From Channallabes apus (taxonomy: Eukaryota; Chordata; Actinopteri; Siluriformes; Clariidae): a DNA stretch of 64,000 bases. Location of the stretch: contig CM060121.1 of the NCBI GenBank assembly GCA_030522415.1, forward strand, positions 26,480,412-26,544,411, in the 5' to 3' direction. Below, piece after piece: positions 1 through 12,229 of this stretch. The notes under the pieces were generated by a model, which was not told the origin of the DNA, did not search any database, and saw nothing but the letters and a program-made list of their open reading frames with translations. The first letter of the stretch is position 1, and each line of letters starts with the position of its first letter. Made by a program: the position numbers and the translations under genes.

Positions 1-380
1 AAGCTAACTAGCTTCAAACACAAGGCTGAATCCCAAATCCCTCTCTATGAAACTCCTGATTAAAGGGCGCTACATGGTGTATAGAGCCAGGTATCGTGCA
101 CCCTATCTCAATAGCTTGTGGGGATTCAGCCACCGATATTCTAAAGGGAAAATATTGTAGAAATATAACATAAATCTAACGTACAGTTCTCAGGACTTTC
201 CATCACCTCACCTCATGGGTTCGTACATACAGTAGTACCGATAAGCATTTCAAACCATCTTCATATAGGAGCTCACATAATTGGCTTGTTATTTCACATG
301 TTTTGTAGTCTATACACACTATAAAAATATGACTGAAATGTGAATTTGGTGTAACAGTTTCCCTTTAATGTTTCAAAGTA
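1..380. other. No gene seen
   Basis: AT-rich unique-looking DNA up to the first inverted-repeat element. No exon, RNA gene or repeat recognised. Confidence 0.5.
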
Positions 381-619
381 CAGTGGAACCTCGGATTACG
401 AGTAACGCGGTTTACGAGTGTTCCGCAAGAGGAGCAAAGATTTGTAATAAATTTTGACTTGAAAAACGAGCATTGTCTTAGTTTACGAGCACCGAATATC
501 ATGTATAACGCATGCGCTTCTTGTTTTGATGCCGAGCGTCACGTCATCACAACTGAGCCAATGGTTTTTCTCACTCTTGCACTCCGGAATTGTAGGTAAT
601 CGTCTCCCCTGCTGGGTGA

Positions 620-667
<48 letters not shown>

Positions 668-1990
668 TAACGGAGAGACAAAAAATTAGCAAGGAACATC
701 GCTAATCACACTCGTGTGAGCGCATACTAACGGAATCACTGCTGTAAAGTAAAACAACAACAAAAAAAATTAATTAACCAGCTCCTAACCTTTGAAAACA
801 GTCGTGACAGAGCAGAGTTTGTGTGTGTTTGTTTGGGAACCTGAGAGGGGGCGGCTGTAAAGTCGAGACCTATCGTCTCCCCTGCTGGGTCTTAGTGATT
901 ACAGAGTTTTTGAGTGTGTATGTAAGGCAGAGAGTGTGTGTGTTTGTTTGGGAACCTGAGAGAAGGGGGGCTGTAAACGCGAGCGAGTGTGTGCGCACGC
1001 TCATTCACTTACACCAATACACACACACACACACACAAACACTCGCTCGCGTTTACAGCCCCCCCTTCCCTCAAGTTCCCAATCAAACACACAGCAACTC
1101 TTCTCTGTCGCAATTGTTTTCAAATGTGAGGAGCTGGGGGGTGTTCTTCGTACGTCGCTAACTCAGTTAGCTGGATTTGATTGTTGTGGATTTGTCCTGA
1201 TCTTGGATTGTTTCGTTCTCCGATGCTCATCTCGCACTTGTTGTCATAGCAACATGTCCGTAAGGGAAGCATTTCAGCGCATAACAGGTGTTACAAAAAA
1301 AATTGAGCTTGTTCTTTTGTCATTTCGTCAACCAATCAAAGGACTTGTGATCAGTGTTTCTACTGTCGATGCATATCGCCTTTTAAACCAACACACGAAC
1401 GTGCAATAATCCTAGACAACTCAATCCGGCCATACTAATCATCAACAACAGGTGTGCTGGAAGAACTAACTTAGCCAGGTCTTAATTAGCACGATGATCT
1501 CATCTTAGATGTGTCAATTCATCCCGGATGTTTCAAGCGACGTACGAAGAACACCCCCCTGGTTCTTTTGTTGTTGTTGTTGTTGTTTTACTTTACAGCA
1601 GCGATTCCGTTAGTATGCGCTCACGCGAGTGTGACTAGCGATGTTCCTTACTAATTTTTAAACGGTTTTAAAAATGGTCTCTCCATTAATGTGTGTGTGT
1701 GTGCATGCACATTTTACACTCACACACAGCGCCTGCGTGCACAAACGGAAATACTTATCTGTCGGCATTTATTTTTACGTTTTTTTAAAGGTAAAGTGCA
1801 GGTTAATTTGTTTTATTTTTACTTTATATTTTGTATTAATTATTTTTATGTATTAATTTTTTTGGGCTCTATAACGAATAATTTGAGTTTCCATTATTTG
1901 CTATGGGAAAAATTAAATTTGGTTTACGAGTGTTTTGGAATACGAGCCCGCTTCCGGAACGAATTAGGCTCGTAATCCGAGGTTCCACTG
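381..1990. mobile_element. Foldback pogo/Tigger-like DNA element
   Basis: Begins CAGTGGAACCTCGGATTACG after TA and ends with the inverse complement, CGTAATCCGAGGTTCCACTG. The inverted repeats extend inward far beyond the termini: 688-770 mirrors 1567-1660, 770-800 mirrors about 1100-1135, and 929-990 mirrors 1042-1092, with the centre near 1000-1030. No transposase remains. The termini resemble pogo/Tigger ends, which is family-level inference. A second MITE is nested in the right arm, and CA (620-666) and GT arrays lie inside. A related broken copy starts at 38094. Confidence 0.75.
1138..1559. mobile_element. Harbinger-like MITE nested in the foldback element
   Basis: About 24-bp inverted ends, GGGGTGTTCTTCGTACGTCG and its complement CGACGTACGAAGAACACCCC, flanked by TGG on both sides (1135-1137 and 1560-1562). 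The mirrored left arm of the host element reads AACCAGCTC, which restores an uninterrupted GAGCTGGTT at this point, so the site is a true insertion with a 3-bp duplication. Three-base duplications suit PIF/Harbinger elements. No coding capacity. Confidence 0.65.
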
Positions 1991-4189
1991 TTCCACCATT
2001 TTGCCTGAGGAATGAAGTGCCTTAGCAAATCTAACACTTGGCCTGACTGAGGACTGGTTGGACAGATCTATGGACTTCTTGCTGGCTCAGATTGCTTGGC
2101 TACGTGGTTGCGGTCTGGTCCCGTGAACATCCGTCACCAGACTCTCAAAGTGCCAAACTTTTAACACAGCAATAAACCAAATCTGCAAGCTCCAGCTTGT
2201 GTAGATCTGCTGACTCGGCAGTCTACCGAGAGCGATGTTGCAGAAAAAGGATTTTTTTTTTCTTCTTAAAAAAAATTTAATAAAAATCAATATGCAACAA
2301 ACAATTTGACAGCTCTGCTTAGTAAAGGGGATTATTATCTTTGCACCTCAATACTAACGATTCAGGCTTGGAGCTAAATCCAGAGACATTTAGATAATAT
2401 GAATGTTTCTGTGTTGTAAATTAATATGCTTTAAGCACTCAGTGCTGACATTTAGTTTAGTGCTGATTGCTTGTTTTTTTTTCCCGTCCATGTCTGTTTT
2501 CCGGTCTTACTGCCTCTCGCCATTTCATTAGCTTTCATTTGTAACTAAATGACCGCCATTCATTAAAAAAAACAAAAAAGCAGCAACAACAGTGACATAG
2601 ATGTTTTTTTGAGATCTCAGGGAACTTTTCCGATCCTGCCAGCTCCCCCTGTAGTCAAAGTACATTCTGTCCTGACATTCAGTGGACGTGCATGCAATCA
2701 TATTATCTAAACATAGAAACACATAGTGAGACAGAGAGAGAGAGAGGGACACAGTCGTGAACAAGCGACTCATATAAAGCAGATTAGCAGAACAAGTCCC
2801 AGGGGTTTGATTTTTTTCCCCCCCCACCAAGTTCTGACACTGAACTGAGATGTCCTTGGATGTCTGTTCAATCAGGACATTGTTACTCGTCTTATTTCAT
2901 TATTTTATACAAGATGGGGTGTATTTTCTTTCTTGCACAAACTGTACCACACTTCCTCAAAGACACCTAAGGTTATCAAGCCCAAATCCGAGCTCAGAGA
3001 CGACGTGATTGCTTATAGCGTGAGGTATAATCGAAGGTGCCGTCTCGCTGCCCGCGGCTATGACATTGTAACGATTTAAAGTCCTGATTTCCTGACATAA
3101 TCGTGAATAGGTTTTATGTTGCACCACTTGGATTGACACCTAACTGTGATTTATGGCTCGGGTGGAAACTGGAGTACGCCTCGGCTTTTGTTAATTTATA
3201 GACGCACGTTCACCTTTCGTGCACGTACAGTACGATAGCAAGCGCTTATGCAACGTACACAAGGACACCAATCCTGTACCCGAATAAAAGTAGAGATAGC
3301 CTAGGTAAAAAATAAGCAGTTCTCTATTTACATTTACGCTTGAGTAAAGGTACAAAAGGTACTTGGATTCGAGGCATGGGAATCATGAGAAACCACACGA
3401 TACGATATTATCACGATATTTGAACATCAATTCTGCAGATGTGCTGTTCTGCAGAATTGATGCTTCTGATTTCGAACACTTGCTTCATGATTAAACATTT
3501 CTTGGAGGGAAGGCAAATCACAGAATTAAGCATAATAGTCAGCAGGTCGCGATATTCGATTCTCTTCAAATACTACGCATTACTATTCTTATATAACACA
3601 AAGCTTTGCACAAATGTAGTGAAGTAGAAAGTACAGATGTTTGATGTATGATGTAGTGACGTAAGAGTAAAACATATTCTTTTATAAAACTACTCAAGTA
3701 TAGTACATACTGTATAGGTGAAATATGTAATCAAGTAAAGTGCCACTGGTGATTATTCAGGCTACGCTAGTGTTAGAATAAAATAATCTGCCCACTATAA
3801 AAATGAAAAAAAAGTGTGGTTCTGGAACAAAGATTAGGACGATTGTATCATACATGCAGACTATCTAACCATTAATCTACAAGGTGGACTGAGAGAGGTG
3901 TCGAGTGTGTCCTCGGGCTCTCTACTAAGCAAAGCCTCCGTGTGGTCGGCTTTGGATTCATGTAGTGAATGGGAACAGTTCCACTTGACCATGAAGATGG
4001 TCTGGTACTTGCTGGGCATCTGTTCGAAAGCTGATGTCACTCAAGAGTTCAGGACTGAAATTCCCACAAAGATTTTTGTGCCTGAGCCACGAGTAAAAGT
4101 GGACTAAAGTGGACTCCATATTGACTTAAACACTCATCCTGTTATACTGAACTTCCCAATAACATGCAGTATGACCTCAAATCCATCCC
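1991..4189. other. Noncoding, no gene seen
   Basis: No convincing exon. A degenerate piece near 3370-3430 (ACGATACGATATTATCACG) resembles repeats at 8620-8850. The open frames here are short and lack codon structure. Confidence 0.4.
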
Positions 4190-4660
4190 TGCTATCTGGT
4201 ATCACCCAAATGAGGATGGGTTTTCATCAGGGACCACCAGATGTCTGACTCGAATGTCAGTTAGATTTTTATTGCAATTCTGTATCATGATTTAATAAAT
4301 ATCCCATAATAAACCTTAACAAATTGGGCTACTCGCTGTTTAGAGATCACCACCTACAGGATTAGGGAGGAACTGCAACATTTTTCCACCTCAAACGAGA
4401 AAATATATAAATGAACATAAATGTAAAAATAAAAATTCGATTGCGGAGTCACCGTGGTAATTCATAAATTGTCACACAAGTGAATTGCGAAGCGTAACCG
4501 AATTGATTTTTCCCTCATCTCTAATGTGTTCCCTGTTGAGTCTCAAGGTTTCTTCCTTACTAAACTGATAGTTCTAATCGATAAATTTTTTTGCACTTTT
4601 CAAACTAATTTCCTTTTTTTTTTATTCTGTAAAGCTGCTTTGCGTCACTGACCCTAATAG
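4190..4660 (+). mobile_element. L2 LINE 3' UTR fragment split by another repeat
   Basis: 4194-4222 (CTATCTGGTATCACCCAAAT, then GAGGATGGG) and 4527-4640 (GTTCCCTGTTGAGTCTCAAG ... CTGTAAAGCTGCTTTGCGTC) match consecutive parts of the L2 3' UTR seen complete at 41586-42340. About 300 bp in between is foreign and contains CACCACCTACAGGATTAGGG, also found near 8800. Old fragment with no coding part. Confidence 0.6.
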
Positions 4661-5196
4661 TACAGTAAATGTTGACTGGGTAAATGTTAGTCGTGTAAAC
4701 ACTCGCACTTCTGAGCAAGACATTTTTTATTGCTTACAGTAAGTCTGATTGGTGAACTCAGTTTTATCCTTAGACTTTCATTAACTGGATTTTTGCACGT
4801 TTAAAATTAACAGTAAAGTTGGAATTTCCAATCAGAATGGTTTACTGATATTACTGCATGTCCTAAAAAAAATCCAGATTGTGTTCCAAACGGCTTGGAA
4901 GTTCCCTGCGACGCGTTCAGCCAGGTTAAGTGTGAATTCCGAACCACGGGGAGCGAAAATGCTTAGTTCAAAGGGAACAAGTGAACAATGGGCCTCCACT
5001 TCGCCGGAAAGTGGACGTGATAAAAACTTCCCATGAGTCATTGCGTCTCGCTGGAGCACGACAAAAAATGGAGCTAGATAAAGGATTTTGATATGTATAA
5101 TCATCATTATAGAGGACGAGATCATATTAATAGTACAGTACAGTTACAGTAGTATTATATAGACTAGTAATCTGTAATGTACAGGTGTGTATACAC

Positions 5197-5330
5197 ACTA
5201 CCGTTCAAAAGTTTTAGATCGCTTGCAAATGTCTTTGTTTTTGTTTAGTGATTTATTTTCTACATTCTATAACAATACTGGGCATTTCAAACCTATAAAA
5301 TAACACATATGGAATTAGGTAATTATATAA
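5197..5330 (+). mobile_element. Tc1-like element end fragment
   Basis: CACTACCGTTCAAAAGTTTT is a typical fish Tc1 terminal sequence. The sequence after it (TTGCAAATGTCTTTGTTTTT ... TAACACATATGGAATTA) fits the inner part of such ends. No matching opposite end is found, so this is a truncated relic. Confidence 0.45.
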
Positions 5331-5860
5331 ATTGTAATATTTTCTCTAGTAAAATAATGAAATAATTTAAAGAAGTGACGTCTGCACAGGTGATGTCGCG
5401 GGGTGTTTTGAATGGCGGAAATTTTGTCGAGGGAATTTCCCTGCGTAGGGAGTAGGGAGTAGGGAACACACTTTGTGGAAGTACACTGTGGAACGGAACG
5501 GAGCCCCGGTGTGGTGTTAGTGGTACTGTAGCTACTCTAGGATAAAGGCAGACTATTTGGCTTGTTCGGGACATTTACACACTCAGTGAATTGAGCTGAG
5601 GTGTTTGGTTGCCATGTCACACACACAATTAAAGCCAGTGCTGTTGTTCATTTCAGTACCCTTCCTGGAAAAACCCTCCATCCACGTTAAGGATTCCCTG
5701 CATTCATTGTCTACAGTAGGTATAGTATGAGGGACACCGACTGGGACTCGAACCCTTTCACTGAGACATCACTGCACAATCTAAACCAGTACTGTGTCTT
5801 CATTTGTTTAAATGACCTCAAATATACACCAGAGACATTGACACTGGATTAGCAGTCACG
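5330..5860. other. No gene seen
   Basis: A short duplication GTAGGGAGTAGGGA near 5445-5460; otherwise unique-looking noncoding sequence. Confidence 0.4.
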
Positions 5861-5866
5861 TGTCAG

Positions 5867-5867
<1 letters not shown>

Positions 5868-5931
<64 letters not shown>

Positions 5932-6184
5932 CACAGACATCCTTCTTTTGGTCATGTCATGCAACATGCGGGGTTGAAATATCTCCTGTAGCATCCTATT
6001 AAACACACTGATTGACAGGGATGCACACACACACACACACACACACACACGCGCGCGCATGCAGGCCTTTATGATCCCATGTCTCTGGTTCAGCGTATTA
6101 ATAGACATGCTGACTTTAGCCGGGGAGCTGTGTCCATGCCAAGCAGAGCTGAGGGCTTTCTTCACAAATACGCCTTTATTCCCT

Positions 6185-6224
<40 letters not shown>

Positions 6225-6501
6225 CACATGTTGTAACAGACAAGTGTGTGTATCATTAACGTTTGTAATCTATTTCAAGTTCGAAGTTGTCGGCAACTCT
6301 CTTTCTCTCTTTTTCACGTACACGCAACACACACACACACAGACACACACATACACACGTCTACAATGAGAAAGTGCTAGTGTGAATTTCCTCGTGCGAA
6401 GCTCAGGCTATTTTTCTGGATGTGCCTTTGTGGACTTCACTTCTGTGAGTCCAGCTGTTTGGCCTTTGGACTTCTAGATTCCTGTCTGGCATCCCTCGCT
6501 G

Positions 6502-6555
<54 letters not shown>

Positions 6556-6615
6556 ATTTTACACTCAGCTGTTTAAGTGTTATTTATAAAGCTTGAAAAG
6601 GAAGGCAATGACCGT

Positions 6616-6653
<38 letters not shown>
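5868..6653. repeat. Cluster of long GT and CA microsatellites
   Basis: Arrays of (GT)n at 5868-5930, (AC)n at 6022-6050 running into GCGCGC, (CA)n at 6187-6221, (TG)n at 6504-6552 and (CA)n at 6617-6652, with shorter ones at 6329-6357 and 6748-6784. Opposite-strand arrays alternate over 800 bp. No gene. Confidence 0.9.
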
Positions 6654-6656
<3 letters not shown>

Positions 6657-6789
6657 CTCTTGGTGAGCAGCGGTTTTATTTAATTATTGTTAAATGCTCT
6701 GGGCAAAGCTAAATGTTGACCTTGGAATAGAATCAGGATTGGCATGTGTATGTGTGTGTGTGTGTGTGCATGTGTGTGTGTGTGTCATT

Positions 6790-7695
6790 GCCTCATGCTG
6801 GACATTCATTCTCGAGGCTAACGCACCTTCTTCAGCATGCTCCTGGTCTCCATGGTAATCGAGATTAGAGGTACCCATGGCGATTTTTGCTAAGAAGCGT
6901 GCTGGTCGCCATGGTTACCTCAGACAGGAAGTTTGTCATCGTACCAGTAATTAGTTTGTTTAGAGAGGGTGTAAAGACGGACCGATGGGGTTTATTCGCC
7001 TGATTTGGGTTCAGCTCATACTCCAGTGGTTTTCTGTGCCAGATGGGCGTCTTGTAATTAATCAGCTTTTTCCTAGAAAGCTCAAAAACGAAACATCTAA
7101 ACATCTCGTGCACAGTACAGTATATAATTATTAAAGAAATTATTATGAGGGTGTACCTGCGTTTGTATCTCCGTAAAACCAAATTTGAACCGATACTTTA
7201 AGGAAGGTGAGGGTTTCTTAAAGAGAATCATAACAAGTACTGGTGACGAGCTTCATCACGACAAGAGTGTGGGACAGGAAACGTCCTCAATCGCAGACCA
7301 AAAGAAAAAGTCCAAAAGTCGACCATCAGCTGGAAAAAATAGCTTGATGCTTTCAAATCAGTTTTTTTGTGATTCTCAAGGGTCAGTATTGGAACATTGT
7401 CACGAGAAAGGTTCAACGATCAACAGTGTTCATTACAGCGAGACGCTTATCGAAGAGCTCAAGCCTAAAAGCAGATGACTGAGTTTTGAGAGCATTCCCC
7501 TTAAAACAGTCTCCTAAAAGCAGCCTTACGTGGACATGAAGGGGAAGACGGCAATGCATTCGTGAATCGCAGGTCAGGATAATTTTTTTTTTTTTATGAC
7601 GGAACGCAAAAGCTTGTTGACCGATGCAAAACGTGTATTGATAAGCAAAGGAGGTCATGTCTAAAAATTATATATTTGTCTTTTCTAAAAGTTGA
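6790..7695. other. No gene seen
   Basis: No repeat family or exon recognised; open frames on both strands are short and overlapping. Confidence 0.4.
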
Positions 7696-7699
7696 TTAA

Positions 7700-8070
7700 G
7701 GCGGTGTAGTGGTTAGCACTGTTGCCTTGCACCTCCAGGGTCTGGGTTCGATTCCCCGGCCAGGCTCGATTCCCGTCTCTATGTGCATGGAGTTTGCATG
7801 TTCTCCCTGTGCTTGGTGGGTTTCCTCCGGGTACTCCGGTTTCCTCCCACAGTCCAAAGATATGCAGGTTAGGCTAATTGGCGTTCCTAAATTGCCCGTA
7901 GTGTGTGATTGGGTGTGTGAGTGTGTGTATGTGTCTGTGCCCTGCGATGGATTGGCACCCTGTCCAGGGTGTACCCCGCCTAGTGCCCGAAGTCTCCTGG
8001 GATAGGCTCCAGGTCCCCCGCGACCCTGAACACAGGATTAAGCGGTATAGAAAATGAATGAATGAATGAA
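7700..8070 (+). mobile_element. tRNA-derived SINE (Mermaid/DANA type), full length
   Basis: Starts GGCGGTGTAGTGGTTAGCAC with an A-box-like TGGTTAGC, then a B-box GGGTTCGATTCCCCGG. The conserved fish SINE body follows (GGAGTTTGCATGTTCTCCCT, TTTCCTCCCACAGTCCAAAG), and the 3' end is GATTAAGCGGTATAGAAAAT with a (GAAT)n tail. These internal Pol III boxes belong to the SINE; it is not a tRNA gene. Confidence 0.88.
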
Positions 8071-8235
8071 TAAAAGTTTATTAAAATACTCTACAGCCAG
8101 GGGAGTGCAGATCATTTTTGACTCACCCTCGTACTACTGTATATGTACAATCCTTAAAAAAAAAAAAAGAAGGAAGAATTAGTCTTGGGTTTGTCTCGAA
8201 AACACGCCTTGTCCGTGTATGTTTATGTAGGTACA

Positions 8236-8400
8236 TGTTCGAGTCAAACTGGGACTAACCGTTCCCTTGCGAGATACACCATTTAAACAACACACCGTTC
8301 GGAGGAAACTTCCCCGCTTGATTGTTTTGAGGAAAACTCTACGTCCGTATCTGTATTTTGATTTCAACATGAAGTGGGTGTGAGATAAACAAGAAGGGTT
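8236..8400. mobile_element. Fragment with mariner-type end
   Basis: CATGTTCGAGTCAAACTGGG resembles the terminal repeat GGGGCGTTCAAGTCAAACC seen at 22258, 35452, 47775, 51015 and 59527. Only one end is recognisable. Confidence 0.35.
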
Positions 8401-8619
8401 ATTATTAATATTTATGATTATTATTAAACATGAACTCTACCACTATGCCGCCAGAAAAACTACAAAACACTGGGAAATCCCCGGAGGTCCTGTTAATACA
8501 GAGGGAGTGTTCTCGCAATGTGTGTGTATTTTGCCTCTGACAGTTTCTCAACCTTAGCTACATCATTCCAGTTCATGACTAGTTATATTAGTAACACTTG
8601 TTCTGCCGTTATTCATCCT

Positions 8620-8855
8620 GGAAATACGATACGAATTTATCACGATACTTGGATTCGCATTGCGATTCTATACGTACCACAATATAATACATAAATAACT
8701 GATTTTTTTCATTACAATTCTAAACAAACTTAACAAATAAGTTGCCCCTACCACACACTGTAGGACACCCATGCTTTATTCCAGTGTGTGAGTTTACAGA
8801 GCACCACCTATAGGATTAGGGCGGAACTGCAACATTTTACCACCTCATTGTTTAT
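8620..8855. repeat. Dispersed repeat copy
   Basis: ACGATACGAATTTATCACGA ... GAGCACCACCTATAGGATTA ... GCGGAACTGCAACATTTTAC shares blocks with 4260-4390 and with 3395-3425. Family not identified. Confidence 0.45.
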
Positions 8856-8857
8856 AT

Positions 8858-9165
8858 ATATCTATACCGCTTAATCCTGTATTCAGGGTCGCGGGTGGCC
8901 TGAAGTCTATCCCAGTGCGCGAGGCGGGGTACACCTTGGACAGGGTGCCAATCCATTGCAGGGCGCACACACTCATTCACACACACTACGGGCAATTTGC
9001 GAACCCCAATTTTACGCCTTATGTCTTTGGACTATGGGAGGAAACCTGAGAACCCAGACGGAACCCACAAAACATGGAGAGAACATGGAGCAAATTCCAT
9101 GCACACAGAGGCGGGAATCGAACCCAGACCCTGTTTTAACCACTAAGCCACCGTGCTGCCCCTCG
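8858..9165 (-). mobile_element. tRNA-derived SINE (Mermaid/DANA type)
   Basis: Reverse complement of the same family: TATACCGCTTAATCCTGTAT at the left, CGGGAATCGAACCCAGACCC (B box) and AACCACTAAGCCACCGTGC (A box) at the right. More diverged than the 7700 copy. An (AT)n array follows at 9198-9236. Confidence 0.85.
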
Positions 9166-9194
9166 TCAAATGCGAAAATACATAATGACGTGAT

Positions 9195-9197
<3 letters not shown>

Positions 9198-9236
<39 letters not shown>
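9198..9236. repeat. (AT)n microsatellite
   Basis: About 19 AT units after the head of the minus-strand SINE. Confidence 0.9.
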
Positions 9237-9239
<3 letters not shown>

Positions 9240-9242
<3 letters not shown>

Positions 9243-10898
9243 AATGGTAACTTACTGGCTGACGAGGCAGAACGCAAGCACGTATACTCAGTGTTTTGTT
9301 TGTATTGTTATGAACAATCCGATAACTAGAGTCATAGTCCATCTCTGGGGTCATAACCCAAGCTGCAAAAACAAACACGGATAATCCATACTCAACAAAA
9401 AACAACAACACAAGTGAGGATAAACACACGGAACTAAAATTAATGTCGGTTAAGGGCGCATCCCTCGATGCACCCTGCATCATCACCAGCGCAGACGTCA
9501 CTTCCTACATGCGTTACCATAGTAACATAGGCCCCTCGGACACCTGCCGCTGCTGCCGTGGCAAATTTCGCACCGCCGATGTTAAATATTGAATATTTAT
9601 AAAAACTAAAACTGATACCATTATGAAACTTGTAAATGATGAATGGTTCAAGATGTGCAGAGATTTATTAATTAATACATTTTTCACAGATTACAAGCTT
9701 ATATTATAATATAATAAGGGAATTTTGGATCCAATTAAATGTAAATAAAATGAGTAGCGTCCTATTAATATGATGTCGACTTCGATAACAATGATAATAA
9801 ATACATAAGTTCTTTTTCAAGCTTTTGCAAGAAGCAGTGTCTGATTCTTTTCATTTTTCATTCTATTTTTCCCCCGGTGAAACGAAGAACCCGTTGAACT
9901 GAGCAGTTTCGCTCCCTGCGGTTTGGAATCGCACTTAACACGGCTGTTGAGGGCACTTCAGGTCAATCGGAACGCAGAACGCACCTCTTCTTCTTCTTCT
10001 TCTTCTTCTTCTTCTTTAGAAAACGTGGGGTCTTTTGGTGCAGTACTGCCTCCTACTGGCCTGGAACAGAAGATTGACAGGAAGGAAGATTATTGCCTGA
10101 TTATTGATAAGGGGAGCACTTGTACCCGGGAAGCCTAGTGTGAAAGTAGACTAAAGGAATGAGAGATAAAAGGGAAAAGATGCAACGAAAAGCTTCAGTA
10201 TCTGCTGATATACTGTACTGTAGCACCAGCTTCATCCATTAGCATAATGGTGGAGGACTCTACGGTTCATCTTACAATGATGTCAGTGTGTCTAAGTGGT
10301 CAAAGATTGGCCACCTGGAGGCGCATTTTCATTCAAATACTGTACATCCATCGGCCACTTTATTAGGTACACCTTGCTAATACTGCGCGTAGATTCATCA
10401 AGGGTGCTGGAAACATTCCTTAGAGATTCTGGTCCATATTGACATGACGGCATCACGCATCTGCCGTTCCACCATGTCTCAAAGGTCAGTTTGAGGTCGT
10501 GTGTTAAAAAAAAAAAAAAAGGCAGTTTTTGTTGTCAAAGCCACTTAAATCACCTGTTCCTTCCTCATTCTAATGCTCAGTTTGATCTTTAGTACATTTT
10601 TTTGGTCCCGTCTACACGTCTACACGTCACGTGATTGGCTGATGAGAGATTTCAGATTTTCAGATCCATCTCGGTTTCGGTTTAGATGTAGCTTCTACCC
10701 GATCGCTGGTGAGACAGAATCGTTTTATGTCTCTGCTCATGTCAGGAAAAAAAACTACACGTGTACACGTGACCAAAACAAAAGAAGGCAGCTTTCACCA
10801 TAGCGGAGAGGAGGGATTCGTTACAGGAAACGTGTGTGTGTGTGTGTGTGAATGCCGTGATCAAGACTTTACTGTGTTATGTGTTTCCCCTTTTCTGA

Positions 10899-10900
<2 letters not shown>
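9240..10900. other. Noncoding, small repeats only
   Basis: Contains (TTC)n at about 9985-10017 and a dispersed fish repeat from about 10348 (CCATCGGCCACTTTATTAGG). CACGTG-type palindromes lie near 10620-10775. No exon recognised. Confidence 0.4.
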
Positions 10901-10935
<35 letters not shown>

Positions 10936-11124
10936 TTTTCTTTTGCTGCTTCTCATTTTGCAGAGGCAGGGCAAAAGGGAAAAGTTTTTTTTTTTTTTTT
11001 TTCCCCATGAAGGAGAAAAACACATTGATTTATCAGACAGAGAAAACAAGTGTCCCAGTATCGATTGTCCTGTCCGTCTGCCTTTTCCATGTTTCCTCGT
11101 GTGCCAGAGAAGCGAGAGAGGAAG

Positions 11125-12132
11125 AACGAAGACGAGGATCTCTCTCTCTCTCAGTTTCTCTTCTCACTGCGCCTCTCCCAGTTCAGTTAATTGCAGTTTG
11201 GTTTAATCAAAGACGTGACAGTCTGTCTCTCTTTCTGTCTGTCCTTGTCTCTCACTCCCTGTTTTCAATGTCTTTTTGCCTCTTTCATTCCTCATTTGTC
11301 TCTAATTCCCTCTCTCCCTTGTTTTTTCTGTCTGTGTCCCTCTCAGCTATTCATCCCCCACACTTTCACCTTCTCTCTCTCTCTCTCTCTCTCCATCTCG
11401 GTCTCTCTTTCTCTCTCTTTCTCCATTCCTCTCCTTTACTGTATTTTGTCTCTTTCTCTTTTCCCTGTCATCTTTCTGTCTCTCTTCAGGCTGTATTTCT
11501 CTCTCTCTTTCTGCTGTTCTTTCTCTCTTTGTCCCTTTCTCTTATTCTTCTGTCTCATGCTGTCACATTCTCTTTCCCTCCCTCTCTTTTATTGTTTTCT
11601 GTCTCTCTCCATCTTTATTTCTATCTATCTACAGTACGTGTTGCCTCCTCCCACCATCTTTCACTTTGTCCCGTCTCCCTCCGATAATTCGCTATCTGGT
11701 GTTTTCTCTCTCTCTCTGTCTTTCTCTTCCTTGTTTTTTCTGTCTGTGTCCCTCTCAGCTATTCATCTCTCACACTCTCACACACATACACTCTCTCTCT
11801 CTCTCTCTCTCTCTCCTTTACTGTTCTTTGTCTCTTTCTCTGTTTCTCCGTCTTTCTCCATTTTTCTTTTTCTTTTTTTTGGTCTCCCTCGATCTCAGAC
11901 TCTCAGTCCTTCTCTCCCTTCAGCTTTCTTTCTGTCTCTGTCTGCTGTTTCTCTCTTTCTGCTTTCTCTTTTGTTCTCTCTCTCTCTCTCTCTCTCTCTC
12001 TCCTTTTCTTCCGTCTCATGCCGTCACATTCTCTTTTCCTTCTTCCCTACCTCTCTTTTATTGTTCTGTCTCTTTTACAGGTTTTCTGTCTCTCCCTGAT
12101 AATTCTCTCTCTCTCTCTCTCTCTCTCTCAGG
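11125..12132 (+). repeat. 1-kb polypyrimidine tract
   Basis: Nearly pure C/T on the plus strand with interspersed (CT)n arrays (11366-11395, 11785-11817, 11975-12002, 12102-12130). Some blocks recur: CCTTGTTTTTTCTGTCTGTG appears at about 11318 and 11730, and CTCATGC-GTCACATTCTCTTT at about 11552 and 12013. This suggests tandem duplication. The long Ser/Leu-rich open frames across it are composition artefacts. Confidence 0.85.
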
Positions 12133-12170
12133 GTCACTAAACATTAAGCCTAAAACTTTATCTATAATGA

Positions 12171-12172
<2 letters not shown>

Positions 12173-12229
<57 letters not shown>

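Noticed and set aside
5863..6243. His-Thr or Cys-Val repeat ORFs over CA/GT arrays
   Set aside because: Translated microsatellites, here and at many other arrays; not genes.
6059..6369. Tandem direct repeats that might suggest a CRISPR-like array, also at 23812 and 32390
   Set aside because: No constant repeat with unique spacers; they are microsatellites and minisatellites in a vertebrate genome.
7700..7790. tRNA-like sequence with A and B boxes (also at 13480, 53520 and 62664)
   Set aside because: These are heads of SINEs with full SINE bodies and tails, not cloverleaf-forming tRNA genes.
10902..12229. Long open frames (187-302 residues) rich in Ser, Leu and Phe
   Set aside because: They follow from the C/T-only composition of the polypyrimidine tract, overlap in several frames and have no domain or splice support.
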